From Planococcus versutus (GTDB taxonomy: Bacteria; Bacillota; Bacilli; Bacillales_A; Planococcaceae), in the NCBI RefSeq assembly GCF_001186155.3, contig NZ_CP016540.2, forward strand, positions 1,032,001-1,096,000: DNA of 64,000 nucleotides. The letters are read 5' to 3'. Position 1 is the first letter of the stretch, and each line of letters starts with the position of its first letter. The position numbers and the translations under genes are program-made. Positions 39,379 to 51,002 of this stretch are shown here, piece after piece. The notes under the pieces are model-generated. The model was not told the origin of the DNA, made no database searches, and saw only the letters and a list, made by a program, of their open reading frames with translations.

Positions 39379-39389
39379 TACAAAAGACG

Positions 39390-39437
39390 AAATGACTTTG
39401 TTCACTCTTTTTAAGTGAACTGAGTCATTTTTTTCTA
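39390..39437 (+). terminator. Terminator after tRNA-Arg
   Basis: Outer stem AAATGACT/AGTCATTT and inner TTCACT/AGTGAA, followed by TTTTTTTCT. Confidence 0.85.
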
Positions 39438-39454
39438 GAAAAAAATGACTCAGT
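39419..39454. repeat. 36-nt perfect palindrome overlapping the tRNA terminator
   Basis: Positions 39419-39436 are the exact reverse complement of 39437-39454: ACTGAGTCA, T run, CT|AG, A run, TGACTCAGT. It reuses the right arm of the tRNA terminator, so two alternative hairpins share one strand. Confidence 0.9.
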
Positions 39455-39484
39455 CAAGCTGATGTAGTTGAAAGGAAGTTGAAA

Positions 39485-39715
39485 ATGTTTACCTTGTATA
39501 CACGGAGCAACTGTCCGCTATGCGATGAAGCCAAGTTAATGATTCAATTAGTTAATGAAGAGATCCCTTTACTCTATACAGAAATAGACATTGAAAGCGA
39601 TGATACGTTGAACGAAAAATACATGTTGATGATTCCAGTATTAGAGAAAGACAACAATCTATTGTTATATGGCAATATTGGTTATGTGGATTTAATGGAA
39701 GCGTTAGAAACTTAA
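39485..39715 (+). CDS. Glutaredoxin-like thiol protein
   Basis: A 76-residue thioredoxin-fold protein (DUF836-like) with redox motif CPLC near residues 10-13 and the cis-Pro region MLMIPVLEKDN. ATG 39485 is preferred to TTG 39479 by RBS GAAAGGA spacing. The same small gene often precedes cggR in Bacillales. It is probably cytoplasmic disulfide exchange; the partner is unknown. Confidence 0.8.
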   Translation: MFTLYTRSNCPLCDEAKLMIQLVNEEIPLLYTEIDIESDDTLNEKYMLMIPVLEKDNNLLLYGNIGYVDLMEALET

Positions 39716-39727
39716 CGCTTCTTTTTA
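39699..39727 (+). terminator. Terminator after the glutaredoxin-like gene
   Basis: Stem AAGCGTTA/TAACGCTT with a 6-nt loop, then CTTTTTATTT. It includes the stop codon. Confidence 0.75.
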
Positions 39728-39728
39728 T

Positions 39729-39757
39729 TTGCAATTAATAGAAAGATTAGGTAGAAT
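39729..39757 (+). promoter_or_regulatory. Promoter of cggR-gapA
   Basis: TTGCAA (39729-39734), 17-nt spacer, TAGAAT (39752-39757), directly upstream of the CggR operator. Confidence 0.65.
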
Positions 39758-39765
39758 GAAACTAG

Positions 39766-39801
39766 TGGGACAGATAAATAAATGCTGGGACGAAAATTGA
39801 C
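39766..39801. promoter_or_regulatory. CggR operator
   Basis: TGGGAC at 39766 and again at 39786, exactly 20 bp apart, with TGAC six bases after the second. This matches the spacing of the Bacillus CggR site (CGGGAC-N6-TGTC-N4-CGGGAC-N6-TGTC). It lies just downstream of the promoter, so bound CggR should block elongation until fructose-1,6-bisphosphate accumulates. Confidence 0.8.
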
Positions 39802-39822
39802 CAGACAGAACGGAGTGGAAAT

Positions 39823-40866
39823 ATGGATGCATTATCTGACGCTCAGCAAAAGCTGATGCCGGAAATGTCCGAGCTCCTGAAGAAAAGGTATCAAATTTTA
39901 CAAACAATTTGTTTAGAGCAACCAATCGGCAGAAGAACTTTATGTGAAATTGCTGGGGTAACAGAGCGTGAAATAAGAAAAGATACGGACCTTTTGCGAA
40001 ATCAACAATTAATTGAGATGAAAACAGCCGGTATGATTGTGACTTCACAAGGCATGGAAGTGCTCGAGAATCTGAAAAAATTTGTTCGCGAGCTATCTGG
40101 ATTAACAGATATGGAAGTCGAGTTGCAAGAGATTTTAAAGATTTCGAAAATCGTTATCTTACCGCAAGACAGCGATGAAATTCCTGCAGTAAAGTCTCAT
40201 ATTGGCAAAGAAGCTGCTCGCTTTCTTGAAAATTTGTTCAGCACTTACAAAAAAATAGCAGTAACTGGTGGTAGCACTATGGCAGCTATTTCAAAAGAAG
40301 TAGTAGGTAGTAAAGCTGACCAAGCGCTTCAGTTTATTGCAGCACGTGGTGGACTTGGCGAAGATGTTTTACATCAAGCGAATACCATTGCCGCGGCTTT
40401 TGCTGAAAAAACAGGAGGTTCATTTAAAACGCTATATTTGCCTGATCATTTAAGTGCAGAGGCGTTTGCGATGATGATGAAAGAGCCGGTTATCAAAGAA
40501 ATGATGAATTTGTACGATCAAGTAGAAGTGATTGTACACGGAATAGGCAATGCAGAAGAGATGGCCGTGCGCCGTCATTCTCCTATAGAAGAAGTTGAAA
40601 AAATTCGTTTGGGTGGAGCGGTGAGTGAAGCTTTTGGGTATTATTTCGATAAAAATGGAGAAATTGTTTATCGTATTCGCACAGCAGGTATTCAATTAGA
40701 TCAGGTTCGAAAAACGGACATTGTATTAGCAGTCGCAGGCGGAGCATCTAAAGCAAAAGCAATTTTGTCTTATTCTAAAAATGCAGCTAGTCCGACAGTG
40801 TTGATCACAGACGAAGGTGCTGCACGAAAAATTATTGAACTAACTAAAAAATTGGAGGAATTATAA
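39823..40866 (+). CDS. cggR: Central glycolytic genes regulator CggR
   Basis: A 347-residue SorC-family repressor: N-terminal helix-turn-helix (about 35-75, GRRTLCEIAGVTEREIRKDTDLL) and a sugar-phosphate-binding domain (KIAVTGGSTMAAIS, LAVAGGASKAKAI). In Bacillus it represses gapA-pgk-tpi-pgm-eno and is relieved by fructose-1,6-bisphosphate. RBS CGGAGTGG. It ends directly before gapA (no gap between stop and ATG). Confidence 0.95.
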   Translation: MDALSDAQQKLMPEMSELLKKRYQILQTICLEQPIGRRTLCEIAGVTEREIRKDTDLLRNQQLIEMKTAGMIVTSQGMEVLENLKKFVRELSGLTDMEVELQEILKISKIVILPQDSDEIPAVKSHIGKEAARFLENLFSTYKKIAVTGGSTMAAISKEVVGSKADQALQFIAARGGLGEDVLHQANTIAAAFAEKTGGSFKTLYLPDHLSAEAFAMMMKEPVIKEMMNLYDQVEVIVHGIGNAEEMAVRRHSPIEEVEKIRLGGAVSEAFGYYFDKNGEIVYRIRTAGIQLDQVRKTDIVLAVAGGASKAKAILSYSKNAASPTVLITDEGAARKIIELTKKLEEL

Positions 40867-41874
40867 ATGACTTTAAAATTAGCAATTAACGGATTTGGAC
40901 GTATTGGACGTATTGTATTCCGCGAAGCTTTAACAAATGATGAAGTAGAAGTGGTAGCAGTAAACGACTTAACAGACGCAAAAATGCTTGCACATCTTCT
41001 GAAATACGATTCTGTTCATGGAATTTTAGACGCTGAAGTTTCAGCTGATGGCGATAACATTGTTGTTAACGGCAAAACGATCCGTGTATTTTCAGAAAAA
41101 GATCCAGCAAACCTTCCTTGGGGAGAGCACGGCGTTGATATCGTTGTAGAGTCTACTGGATTGTTCACTGATTCTGAGTCGGCTTCAAAACACATTGAAG
41201 CTGGAGCTAAAAAAGTAATCGTTTCAGCACCAGGTAAGAATGGCATGAAGACACTTGTTATGGGTGTAAACCACGAGACATATGATCCGAAAGAGCATCA
41301 TGTGATTTCAAATGCTTCATGTACAACAAATGGTCTTGCAGGAATGGCGAAAGTATTGAACGAACGTTTCGGTATTAAACATGCAATGATGACAACGATT
41401 CACTCTTACACAAACGATCAGATTCTGTTAGACTCTCCACACAAAGACTTCCGTCGTGCGCGAGCAGCTGCAGAATCGATGATTCCAACAACAACTGGCG
41501 CAGCGTTAGCAGTTGCAAAAGTATTGCCTGAATTAGAAGGCAAAATTGATGGAATGGCAATTCGCGTTCCTACACCAAACGTTTCACTAATTGACTTAGT
41601 TGCTCACCTTGAAAAAGACGCAACTGTTGAAGAAGTAAACAAAGCGTTAAAAGATGCAGCAGAAAATGAATTAAAAGGATTCATGGACTACAGTGAATTG
41701 CCGCTAGTATCTAGAGACTATAACGGCAACACGGCTTCAGCAACAATCGATGGTCTTTCAACAATGATGGTTGGCGATAACATGGTTAAAGTTCTTTCTT
41801 GGTACGATAACGAGTCAGGTTACTCAGGCCGTTGTATCGACCTTGCGCTTCACATGTACAAAACGGGCTTGTAA
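40867..41874 (+). CDS. gapA: Glyceraldehyde-3-phosphate dehydrogenase (glycolytic, NAD)
   Basis: A 335-residue GAPDH: INGFGRIGR NAD-binding start, catalytic Cys in ASCTTNGLAGM near 152, HSYTNDQ, and WYDNESGYS near the end. As the gene following cggR it is the glycolytic isozyme. Codon use is visibly biased as in highly expressed genes. RBS GGAGG lies at the cggR end. Confidence 0.97.
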   Translation: MTLKLAINGFGRIGRIVFREALTNDEVEVVAVNDLTDAKMLAHLLKYDSVHGILDAEVSADGDNIVVNGKTIRVFSEKDPANLPWGEHGVDIVVESTGLFTDSESASKHIEAGAKKVIVSAPGKNGMKTLVMGVNHETYDPKEHHVISNASCTTNGLAGMAKVLNERFGIKHAMMTTIHSYTNDQILLDSPHKDFRRARAAAESMIPTTTGAALAVAKVLPELEGKIDGMAIRVPTPNVSLIDLVAHLEKDATVEEVNKALKDAAENELKGFMDYSELPLVSRDYNGNTASATIDGLSTMMVGDNMVKVLSWYDNESGYSGRCIDLALHMYKTGL

Positions 41875-41928
41875 TCCCGAAATCATAGCTTAATTACCAA
41901 TGAACCTCTATAATAAAAGAGGGTAAAA

Positions 41929-41962
41929 GGGGCGGGGAACTTACCCCGCTCCTTATTTTTTT
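41929..41962 (+). terminator. Terminator or attenuator between gapA and pgk
   Basis: Stem GGGGCGGGG/CCCCGCTCC (one wobble pair) with 6-nt loop, then TTATTTTTTT. A TATAAT at 41910 upstream could be an internal -10. The pair would allow different levels of gapA and pgk-eno. Confidence 0.85.
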
Positions 41963-41985
41963 GAATACAAATAGGAGGTATTTTC

Positions 41986-43170
41986 ATGCAGCAGAAAATG
42001 ACCATGAAAGATTTGGATTTGAAAGGAAAACGGGTATTTTGCCGTGTCGATTTTAACGTACCGATGTCGGACGGCAAAGTGACGGACGATACGCGAATTC
42101 GCGCAGCTGTGCCGACAATCGAATATTTAATCGAGCAAGGCGCTAAAGTAATTTTGGCTAGCCACTTAGGTCGTCCAAAAGGCCAAGTCAATGAAGAAAT
42201 GCGACTAGCTGCAACAGGCGTCCGTTTAGGCGAATTGTTACATAAAGAAGTAAAAAGCCTGGACGAATCAATCGGTGAAAAAGTTGAACAAAACATTTCA
42301 GCGATGCAAGAAGGCGACATTATCTTGCTTGAGAATGTTCGCTTCCATAAAGGCGAAGAACAAAACGACGACGAACTTGCACAAGCATTTGCTGCACTAG
42401 CAGACGTTTTCGTTAACGATGCATTTGGAGCAGCTCACCGGGCACATGCTTCGACAGCAGGTATTGCAAGCTATTTACCAGCTGTATCAGGTTTACTATT
42501 AGAAAAAGAGTTGGACGTTTTAGGGAAAGCATTGTCTGAGCCCGAACGTCCGTTTACAGCCATTATTGGCGGCGCTAAAGTAAAAGACAAAATTGGTGTA
42601 ATTGATCATTTGTTGGACAAAGTGGACAATTTGTTAATCGGTGGAGGACTTTCATATACGTTTATCAAAGCGCAAGGCTTTGAAATTGGGAACTCTCTTG
42701 TCGAGGAAGATAAATTGGATTTGGCTAACTCGTTTATTGAAAAAGCAAAACAAAAAGGCGTTAAACTTTATTTGCCGGTAGACGCAACCGTTGCTAGCGA
42801 ATTTTCAAAAGATGCAGATACAAAAAGTGTGAAGATCGAAGAAATACCGGCAGACTGGATGGGCTTGGATATTGGTCCAGAAACGGCCGCTATGTATGCA
42901 GATGTCATTAAGAACTCGAAGTTAATCATTTGGAACGGACCGATGGGTGTGTTTGAAATGCCAGCATTTGAAAATGGCACGAAGTCTGTGGCACAAGCGA
43001 TGGCAGAAACTTCAGGATACACCGTCATTGGTGGTGGAGATTCTGCAGCAGCTGTTGAAAAATTCCATGTAGCTGAACAAATGGATCATATCTCTACAGG
43101 CGGAGGCGCTTCACTAGAGTTTATGGAAGGCAAAGATCTACCGGGTGTTAGCGCGTTGACGAATAAGTAA
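41986..43170 (+). CDS. pgk: Phosphoglycerate kinase
   Basis: A 394-residue PGK with signature [12 protein letters not shown] near 15, HLGRPKG, and the C-terminal nucleotide loop [12 protein letters not shown]. It makes ATP and 3-phosphoglycerate from 1,3-bisphosphoglycerate. RBS AGGAGGT. It is followed 28 nt later by tpiA. Confidence 0.97.
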   Translation: MQQKMTMKDLDLKGKRVFCRVDFNVPMSDGKVTDDTRIRAAVPTIEYLIEQGAKVILASHLGRPKGQVNEEMRLAATGVRLGELLHKEVKSLDESIGEKVEQNISAMQEGDIILLENVRFHKGEEQNDDELAQAFAALADVFVNDAFGAAHRAHASTAGIASYLPAVSGLLLEKELDVLGKALSEPERPFTAIIGGAKVKDKIGVIDHLLDKVDNLLIGGGLSYTFIKAQGFEIGNSLVEEDKLDLANSFIEKAKQKGVKLYLPVDATVASEFSKDADTKSVKIEEIPADWMGLDIGPETAAMYADVIKNSKLIIWNGPMGVFEMPAFENGTKSVAQAMAETSGYTVIGGGDSAAAVEKFHVAEQMDHISTGGGASLEFMEGKDLPGVSALTNK

Positions 43171-43198
43171 TATAGATAAATTAAAAGGGAGTGCTCTT

Positions 43199-43960
43199 GT
43201 GAGAAAACCAATTATTGCAGGAAACTGGAAAATGTACAAAACCGCTACAGAGGCAAAACAATTTGTTGAAAAAGTGAATGGCTTAGTGCCTGCAGCTGAT
43301 AAAGTAGATGCTGTTGTTTGTGCACCAGCATTATTCTTGGCACAACTAGTCGTGTCTGCAGAAAATAGTCCGCTTCAAATTGGAGCACAAACAATGTCAG
43401 AGCAAGACGAAGGTGCCTATACAGGCGAAATTAGCCCTGTCCAACTAACGGATATTGGCGTTAAGTATGTCATAATTGGTCACTCAGAGCGTCGCCAGTA
43501 TTTCAATGAAACAGACGAGTCAGCAAACCAAAAAGTAAAAGCTGCTTTTACTCATGGGTTAGTGCCGATTCTGTGTGTTGGCGAAACACTTGAACAACGT
43601 GAAAACGGAGAAACGGGATCTGTCGTTGAAGCACAAGTAGAAAAAGGAGTCGCTGGTTTGACTGAACAACAAATCACTCAATTGGTTATTGCTTATGAAC
43701 CTATTTGGGCGATTGGCACAGGGAAAACAGCTACTGCTGAAGACGCCAACGAAGTTTGTGGAATCATTCGCAAAAAAGTAGCATCTTTGTATCAGAATGA
43801 AGCAGCTGAGCAACTACGTATTCAATACGGCGGCAGCGTAAAGCCAGCAAACGTAGATGAGTTAATGGCAATGGAACATATTGACGGAGCATTAGTTGGA
43901 GGCGCAAGCCTAGAAGCCGAGTCATTTGTTAAGTTGCTGGAGGCTGGTTCGCATGCGTAA
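43199..43960 (+). CDS. tpiA: Triosephosphate isomerase
   Basis: A 253-residue TIM barrel with GTG start: AGNWKMYK (catalytic Lys), IIGHSERR (His) and [15 protein letters not shown] (Glu and flexible loop). It interconverts DHAP and glyceraldehyde-3-phosphate. RBS AAAGGGAG. It overlaps gpmI by 8 nt. Confidence 0.97.
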   Translation: MRKPIIAGNWKMYKTATEAKQFVEKVNGLVPAADKVDAVVCAPALFLAQLVVSAENSPLQIGAQTMSEQDEGAYTGEISPVQLTDIGVKYVIIGHSERRQYFNETDESANQKVKAAFTHGLVPILCVGETLEQRENGETGSVVEAQVEKGVAGLTEQQITQLVIAYEPIWAIGTGKTATAEDANEVCGIIRKKVASLYQNEAAEQLRIQYGGSVKPANVDELMAMEHIDGALVGGASLEAESFVKLLEAGSHA

Positions 43961-45485
43961 AACTGAACACCCAGCGGCTCTTATCATTTTAGATGGATTT
44001 GGCTGCCGCAAAGAAAATTTTGGTAATGCAGTAGCACAGGCTAATAAGCCGAATTTTGATCGTTTATGGGAAATTTATCCACATGAATTACTGACCGCTT
44101 CAGGTGAAGCGGTTGGGTTGCCTGAAGGACAAATGGGTAATTCAGAAGTAGGTCACTTGAATATTGGTGCTGGCCGAGTCGTTTATCAAAATTTGACGCG
44201 TATCAATAAAGCAATCCGTGATGGCGATTTTTACGAAAATGTTGCATTTCTTGAAGCGATTGCGAATGCTAAAAGTCGAGACAAAGCGCTTCATATTGTG
44301 GGGTTATTATCTGATGGCGGTGTTCATAGCCATTATGAGCACCTTTTCGCTTTATTGAGACTGGCAAAACAACAAGGATTAACGAGAGTCTATGTTCACG
44401 GTTTCTTAGATGGTCGAGACGTCGGACCTAAAACAGCACTCCACTACGTAGAACAAACAGAACTACAAATGACAGAAATCGGTGTTGGTAAATTTGCATC
44501 GATTAGCGGGCGGTATTATGCAATGGACCGTGATCAACGCTGGGAACGTGCTGACTTATCATATCGCGTTTTAGTTGACGGCGTTGGAAAAATGGCGGAA
44601 TCGGCAACTGCCGGTATTACTGCTTCTTATGACGAAGGCGTTTCGGATGAATTTGTTATACCATTCGTAATCGAAGAAGATGGCAAACCAGTAGCAACCG
44701 TCGATTCAGGCGATTCACTAATTTTCTTTAACTTCCGACCGGACCGCTCGATTCAATTAACACAAGCATTTATTCGTGAAGATTTTGTTGGATTTCCGTT
44801 AAGTGCTAAACATCCAAGAGAGTTAAGTTACATCACCTTTACTTCTTATAGTGAAGATTTGCCGACGCGTGTAGCATTTGAAACACTAAACTTGGAAAAT
44901 ACCATTGGTGAAGTGTTATCTGCAAATGGATTAACGCAATTGCGTATTGCAGAAACCGAAAAATACCCACACGTTACGTTCTTTATGAGCGGAGGGCGTG
45001 AAGGAATCTTCCCTGGAGAAGATCGCATTCTCGTTGCCTCACCAAAAGTAGCAACTTACGATTTACAGCCTGAAATGAGCGCATATGAAGTAACCGATCG
45101 CTTAATTGAACAAATTGAAGCGGGTGCGCACGACGCCATCATCTTGAACTTTGCGAATCCGGATATGGTCGGTCATAGCGGCTTACTAGAGCCAACGATT
45201 CGTGCTATTGAAGTGGTGGACGAATGTCTAGGACGCATAGTTGATGCGCTACATGCCCAAGGTGGCTCGGCGTTAATTACAGCGGATCATGGCAATGCTG
45301 ACGAAGTCCGTACCATTGAAGGACAGCCAATGACAGCACATACGACCAATCAAGTACCTGTGATTTTGACGAAGTCTGGTTACGAACTTCGTCAAGGCGG
45401 AATTCTTGCCGACTTAGCACCAACTATTTTGAAAATGCTAGACGTTGAACAACCGGTTGAAATGACCGGAAAACCATTATATTAA
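43953..45485 (+). CDS. gpmI: 2,3-bisphosphoglycerate-independent phosphoglycerate mutase
   Basis: A 510-residue manganese enzyme: LIILDGFG, catalytic Ser in [14 protein letters not shown] near 62, and [11 protein letters not shown]. It converts 3- to 2-phosphoglycerate. The real start is ATG 43953, inside the tpiA end, after RBS TGGAGG; the frame from 43926 is an overrun. Confidence 0.96.
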   Translation: MRKTEHPAALIILDGFGCRKENFGNAVAQANKPNFDRLWEIYPHELLTASGEAVGLPEGQMGNSEVGHLNIGAGRVVYQNLTRINKAIRDGDFYENVAFLEAIANAKSRDKALHIVGLLSDGGVHSHYEHLFALLRLAKQQGLTRVYVHGFLDGRDVGPKTALHYVEQTELQMTEIGVGKFASISGRYYAMDRDQRWERADLSYRVLVDGVGKMAESATAGITASYDEGVSDEFVIPFVIEEDGKPVATVDSGDSLIFFNFRPDRSIQLTQAFIREDFVGFPLSAKHPRELSYITFTSYSEDLPTRVAFETLNLENTIGEVLSANGLTQLRIAETEKYPHVTFFMSGGREGIFPGEDRILVASPKVATYDLQPEMSAYEVTDRLIEQIEAGAHDAIILNFANPDMVGHSGLLEPTIRAIEVVDECLGRIVDALHAQGGSALITADHGNADEVRTIEGQPMTAHTTNQVPVILTKSGYELRQGGILADLAPTILKMLDVEQPVEMTGKPLY

Positions 45486-45500
45486 AGGGAGCTGTTTTAA

Positions 45501-46796
<1,296 letters not shown>

Positions 46797-46903
46797 ATCT
46801 ATACTAGTAGATGTAGATATACAGAAACTAACGCTGCTTTATTACAAGAAAAAAGAAGCAAGCTTAAGAAACCAAAGCTCGTTAAAAATTTCTCGATAAG
46901 TTG

Positions 46904-46938
46904 AGAAAATAGAAGGCAAATGCCTTCTATTTTCTATT
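46904..46938 (+). terminator. Terminator after eno
   Basis: A 15-bp perfect stem, AGAAAATAGAAGGCA with its complement at 46921-46935, A/T-rich at the base. The 107 nt between eno and this stem hold no gene that I can see. Confidence 0.85.
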
Positions 46939-46942
46939 GCTA

Positions 46943-46971
46943 TTGTAACCGGTCACAATTTTTGGTAAACT
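46943..46971 (+). promoter_or_regulatory. Promoter of secG
   Basis: TTGTAA (46943-46948), 17-nt spacer, TAAACT (46966-46971), 39 nt before the secG start. Confidence 0.55.
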
Positions 46972-47010
46972 TAATTTTGTTGTGAACGTTCGTTTCAGGA
47001 GGTGGAATTT

Positions 47011-47238
47011 ATGCATACGTTGTTAATGACATTACTCGTCATCGTATCGCTCGCATTAATCGTAGTCGTTTTATTGCAATCTGGAAAAAGTGCAGGTCTT
47101 TCAGGAGCCATCTCCGGTGGAGCAGAGCAACTTTTCGGTAAGCAAAAAGCTCGTGGCTTGGACTTAGTCCTACACCGAGTAACGATTGTACTTGCTGCCT
47201 TATTCTTTATTCTGGCTGTTGCCGTAACGAAAGTTTAA
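47011..47238 (+). CDS. secG: Protein translocase subunit SecG
   Basis: A 75-residue protein with two membrane helices (about 3-22 and 53-73) and the conserved [23 protein letters not shown] between them. It is the accessory subunit of the SecYEG channel. ATG 47011 follows CAGGAGGTG with normal spacing, so GTG 47002 is not used. Confidence 0.95.
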   Translation: MHTLLMTLLVIVSLALIVVVLLQSGKSAGLSGAISGGAEQLFGKQKARGLDLVLHRVTIVLAALFFILAVAVTKV

Positions 47239-47253
47239 TGTAGATGATTAAAT

Positions 47254-47284
47254 CGCCTGACCATACATGGTTAGGCGTTTTCTT
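47254..47284 (+). terminator. Terminator after secG
   Basis: An 11-bp stem CGCCTGACCAT/ATGGTTAGGCG (one wobble), loop AC, then TTTTCTTTT. Confidence 0.88.
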
Positions 47285-47309
47285 TTAGTATTGGAATGGA
47301 GGAGTTTTC

Positions 47310-48056
47310 ATGCGAGTTTCGCAACCAAAACCATTTTTCTTTAAGACAGGCCCACGAGCTGTCCTTCTTTTACACGGATTCACAGGAAACTCAGCAGATG
47401 TTCGGATGTTGGGACGTTTTCTAGAAACTAATGGCTACACAAGCATCGCACCCCATTACGCAGGACATGGTGTAGCTCCGGAAAAATTGGTTGGCACAGG
47501 CCCTGTTGATTGGTGGAAAGACGTAGAGCAAGCTTATGATACCTTAATAGAAGAAGGGTACACTGAAATTGCAGTAGCTGGACTGTCGCTTGGTGGCGTA
47601 TTCAGCTTGAAATTAGGGTATACAAAGCCTGTTAAAGGAATTGTTACAATGTGTGCACCCATGACTATGAAAACGACTGATTTGATGTATCAAGGTGTAT
47701 TAAAATACGCACGTGATTATAAGCAATATGAAGGAAAAAGTGAAGAGCTTATCGAAGAAGAAATGAAGGTCTTCCAAGAAAAACCGATGGACTCATTAGC
47801 TGATTTACGAGCTTTAGTTGCTGATGTTAAAGCACATGTCGATCATGTATATGCTCCTTTGTTCGTTGTTCAAGGCAGACTGGATACAGTTATTGATATA
47901 AATTCAGCTAATATCATTTATGATCATTCGGAATCGATTGATAAGCACATCAAATGGTATGAGAATTCAGGTCATGTCATTACACTCGATAAAGAAAAAA
48001 AGCAATTGCACGAAGACGTTTTTACATTTCTTGAATCATTAGATTGGAGTGTATAA
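47310..48056 (+). CDS. Carboxylesterase (Est30/YvaK-like)
   Basis: A 248-residue alpha/beta hydrolase: oxyanion LLLHGFTGN, nucleophile Ser in [10 protein letters not shown] near 94, acid in [10 protein letters not shown], and His in NSGHVIT near 223. It matches thermophilic Est30 and Bacillus YvaK, which cleave short acyl esters and lie in the same secG-rnr-smpB order. The natural substrate is unknown. RBS GGAGGAG. Confidence 0.9.
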   Translation: MRVSQPKPFFFKTGPRAVLLLHGFTGNSADVRMLGRFLETNGYTSIAPHYAGHGVAPEKLVGTGPVDWWKDVEQAYDTLIEEGYTEIAVAGLSLGGVFSLKLGYTKPVKGIVTMCAPMTMKTTDLMYQGVLKYARDYKQYEGKSEELIEEEMKVFQEKPMDSLADLRALVADVKAHVDHVYAPLFVVQGRLDTVIDINSANIIYDHSESIDKHIKWYENSGHVITLDKEKKQLHEDVFTFLESLDWSV

Positions 48057-48080
48057 ATCGTCATAAAGGAGGAGTTCGAT

Positions 48081-50405
48081 TTGGGGAATCCCGAAAATTC
48101 ATTAGAACAGCGTTTATTGAGTTTTATGCGTGAAGAAGCCTATAAACCCTTAACTGTTCAAGAAATAGAAGAGCAATTCGGCTTTGAAGATGCCGATGAA
48201 TTCACAAAATTAGTAAAAACCTTAGTTCGACTTGAAGAATCAGGAACGTTGATTCGGTCACGGTCAAATCGGTATGGAGTGCCAGAACGCATGAACATTA
48301 TGCGTGGTAAATTTATTGGGCATCCTAAAGGCTTTGGATTTGTCGCACCCGAAGAAGCGGGGCTGGATGATGTGTTTATTCCACCAACAGAAGTAAACGG
48401 TGCTGTAAATGGAGATAAAGTGTTAATCCGCATCTCTGAAGGTTCTTCCGGTGATCGTCGTGAAGGGGCCATTATCCGAATTGTTGAACGCGGAACAACA
48501 AAGGCTGTCGGTACTTTCCAAGAAAACAAAGGATTTGGCTTTGTCGTAACAGATGATAAAAAGATGAATATGGATATTTTTATTGCCAAAAGCGATACCT
48601 TGGGTGCTGTAGATGGTCATAAAGTAGTGGTCGAGATTACCGGATGGCCTGAAGGCAGAATGTCTGCGACAGGTATGGTAACGCAAATCCTGGGTCATAA
48701 AAACGATCCCGGTGTTGATATTCTTTCGATTATTCATAAATACGGCATTGAAACTGAATTTCCACCAGATGTATTAGAACAAGCGAACAATGTGCCTGAT
48801 GAAATTGATCCAGCTGATTTAGACAATCGCCGCGATTTACGTAACGAACAAATCGTCACGATAGACGGGGCAGATGCAAAAGATTTGGACGATGCAATCC
48901 AAGTAGTAAAATACAAAGACGGTACGTATAAATTAGGGGTTCATATTGCAGACGTTAGCCATTATGTGACTGAAGGATCCCCGATGGATCGCGAAGCTTA
49001 CGATCGTGCGACAAGTATTTATTTAACAGATCGGGTAATTCCAATGATTCCACATCGCTTATCAAACGGAATTTGTTCGTTAAATCCACAAGTTGATCGG
49101 TTGACTTTATCTTGTGAAATGATTTTTAATGACCAAGGGGAAGTACTGTCTCATGACATTTTCCAAAGTGTGATTAAAACGGCAGCACGAATGACGTATA
49201 CAGACGTTTATGAGATTTTAGAGCAAGACAGCCAAGAACTAAAAGAAAAATATAGCGAATTAGTACCGATGTTCCAATTAATGAAAGAATTAGCTGAAGT
49301 TCTTCGTACGAAGCGGATGCGCCGCGGTGCAATCGATTTTGACTTTAAAGAGTCAAAAGTTATTGTAGATGAAAATGGCTATCCGATAGACGTTGTTGTT
49401 CGTGAACGAACAGTAGCTGAACGCTTAATTGAAGAGTTTATGCTAGCTGCCAATGAAACAGTAGCTGAACATTTCCATCGCTTAGACGTTCCAGCAATTT
49501 ACCGTATTCACGAAGACCCAAAACCTGAAAAACTGCAACGCTTTTTCGAATTTGTAACGAATTTCGGGATTTTGGTTAAAGGATCTGGAACGCAGATTCA
49601 CCCACGTGCACTACAAGAAATCGTGGAATCCATTGCAGGAACACCCGAAGAACCCGTTATTTCAACCATGATGTTGCGTTCGATGCAACAAGCCAAATAC
49701 TCTTCAGAGAGTTTGGGGCATTTCGGCTTGTCAACAGAATTTTATACCCATTTCACGTCACCTATTCGCCGTTATCCAGATTTAGTGGTTCATCGCTTGA
49801 TCCGCACGTATTTGGTGGAAAAAGACTTGTCGCAAAAAACAATCGCTTATTGGGAAGCCAACATGGACGATATCGCAACCCATACATCAGAGCGCGAACG
49901 TCGTGCAGTAGAAGCAGAACGGGATACAGATGCACTAAAAAAATCTCAATTTATGGCTGATAAAATCGGTGAACAGTTTACTGGAATTATCTCATCCGTA
50001 ACTAACTTTGGCTTGTTTATTGAATTGGCAAATACCATTGAAGGCTTAGTGCATGTTTCGAATATGACGGATGATTATTATCGTTTCGACGATCGCAGCA
50101 TGATGATGATTGGAGAGCGTACAAATCGCCAATTCCGTATTGGTGACGAAATTGAAATCAAAGTGATCGGTGTGAAACCAGAAGAATCGTCAATTGATTT
50201 TGAAATTGTGGGCATGGTACAAACACCTCGTCGTACGAGAAAAGAGCAACCAAAAGTGATCCGTGCTGGTAAAAAAGACGGCGCTGGAAAACCAAGACGT
50301 GATGGCAAAAAGCCAGAAAGCGGCGGACCTACACGCAAGCCGAAAAATGCCAAGAAAAAGTTCTATGAAGGCGCAGCAAAGCAAGGGCGCAACAAGAAAA
50401 AATAA
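48081..50405 (+). CDS. rnr: Ribonuclease R
   Basis: A 774-residue exoribonuclease with TTG start after AAGGAGGAG. Domains: N-terminal winged helix (about 5-65), cold-shock domains (about 70-220), RNB catalytic domain (about 250-590; [12 protein letters not shown] carries the metal aspartates), S1 domain (about 635-720) and a lysine-rich tail with the last 70 residues highly basic. It degrades structured RNA and, with SmpB-tmRNA, the released mRNA. Confidence 0.95.
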   Translation: MGNPENSLEQRLLSFMREEAYKPLTVQEIEEQFGFEDADEFTKLVKTLVRLEESGTLIRSRSNRYGVPERMNIMRGKFIGHPKGFGFVAPEEAGLDDVFIPPTEVNGAVNGDKVLIRISEGSSGDRREGAIIRIVERGTTKAVGTFQENKGFGFVVTDDKKMNMDIFIAKSDTLGAVDGHKVVVEITGWPEGRMSATGMVTQILGHKNDPGVDILSIIHKYGIETEFPPDVLEQANNVPDEIDPADLDNRRDLRNEQIVTIDGADAKDLDDAIQVVKYKDGTYKLGVHIADVSHYVTEGSPMDREAYDRATSIYLTDRVIPMIPHRLSNGICSLNPQVDRLTLSCEMIFNDQGEVLSHDIFQSVIKTAARMTYTDVYEILEQDSQELKEKYSELVPMFQLMKELAEVLRTKRMRRGAIDFDFKESKVIVDENGYPIDVVVRERTVAERLIEEFMLAANETVAEHFHRLDVPAIYRIHEDPKPEKLQRFFEFVTNFGILVKGSGTQIHPRALQEIVESIAGTPEEPVISTMMLRSMQQAKYSSESLGHFGLSTEFYTHFTSPIRRYPDLVVHRLIRTYLVEKDLSQKTIAYWEANMDDIATHTSERERRAVEAERDTDALKKSQFMADKIGEQFTGIISSVTNFGLFIELANTIEGLVHVSNMTDDYYRFDDRSMMMIGERTNRQFRIGDEIEIKVIGVKPEESSIDFEIVGMVQTPRRTRKEQPKVIRAGKKDGAGKPRRDGKKPESGGPTRKPKNAKKKFYEGAAKQGRNKKK

Positions 50406-50430
50406 AATAGCGGCTTGAGGGCCGCTATTT
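50405..50430 (+). terminator. Hairpin between rnr and smpB
   Basis: Perfect 10-bp stem AAATAGCGGC/GCCGCTATTT, 6-nt loop, but no T run after it. It may be a weak terminator or an mRNA-processing or stabilising hairpin rather than a full stop. Confidence 0.6.
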
Positions 50431-50453
50431 GAATCTAGCTGAGGTGAAACCAC

Positions 50454-50918
50454 ATGGCCAAAGGAGAAGGCAAAGTAATTGCCCAAAACAAGAAAGCCGG
50501 TTTTGATTTTTTCATTGAAGAAACAATCGAAGCAGGTATCGTCTTGCAGGGAACCGAAATTAAATCTGCACGAAATGGCAAAGTCCAATTAAAAGAATCG
50601 TTCGTCCGAATTCGTAACGGTGAAGCGTGGATTTCAAATATGCACATTAGCCCGTATGATCAGGGAAATCAGTTTAACCACGATCCGACACGGTCGCGTA
50701 AGCTGTTGCTTCATAAAAAGCAAATTGCTAATTTGCTGGCGCACTCAAAAGTGCAAGGCTCCGCGATTATTCCGCTGAAAATGTATTTGAAAGACGGCTT
50801 TGCTAAAATTTTACTCGGTGTCGGTAAAGGTAAGAAAAACTACGACAAACGAGAAGATTTGAAGAAAAAAGATGCGAAACGCGACATTGCCCGAGCAATA
50901 AAAGAACACAACCGCTAG
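50454..50918 (+). CDS. smpB: SsrA-binding protein SmpB
   Basis: A 154-residue Smp[38 protein letters not shown], and the basic C-terminal tail ([16 protein letters not shown]) that enters the ribosome decoding centre. It binds tmRNA, whose gene begins 85 nt downstream. Confidence 0.97.
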   Translation: MAKGEGKVIAQNKKAGFDFFIEETIEAGIVLQGTEIKSARNGKVQLKESFVRIRNGEAWISNMHISPYDQGNQFNHDPTRSRKLLLHKKQIANLLAHSKVQGSAIIPLKMYLKDGFAKILLGVGKGKKNYDKREDLKKKDAKRDIARAIKEHNR

Positions 50919-50921
50919 GGC

Positions 50922-50950
50922 TTGATGTCTGACCTTCGTTGCCTTATAAT
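50922..50950 (+). promoter_or_regulatory. Promoter of ssrA
   Basis: TTGATG (50922-50927), 17-nt spacer, TATAAT (50945-50950). The predicted start near 50957 gives a 5' extension of about 46 nt that RNase P would remove. Confidence 0.75.
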
Positions 50951-51002
50951 AAGGATATAGCACATGAAGCTGTTTATACATCTTCCGTGTCTCTTTTAAT
51001 AA

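Noticed and set aside
41883..42320. 145-residue minus-strand frame over the start of pgk
   Set aside because: Antisense to pgk and its leader; no RBS.
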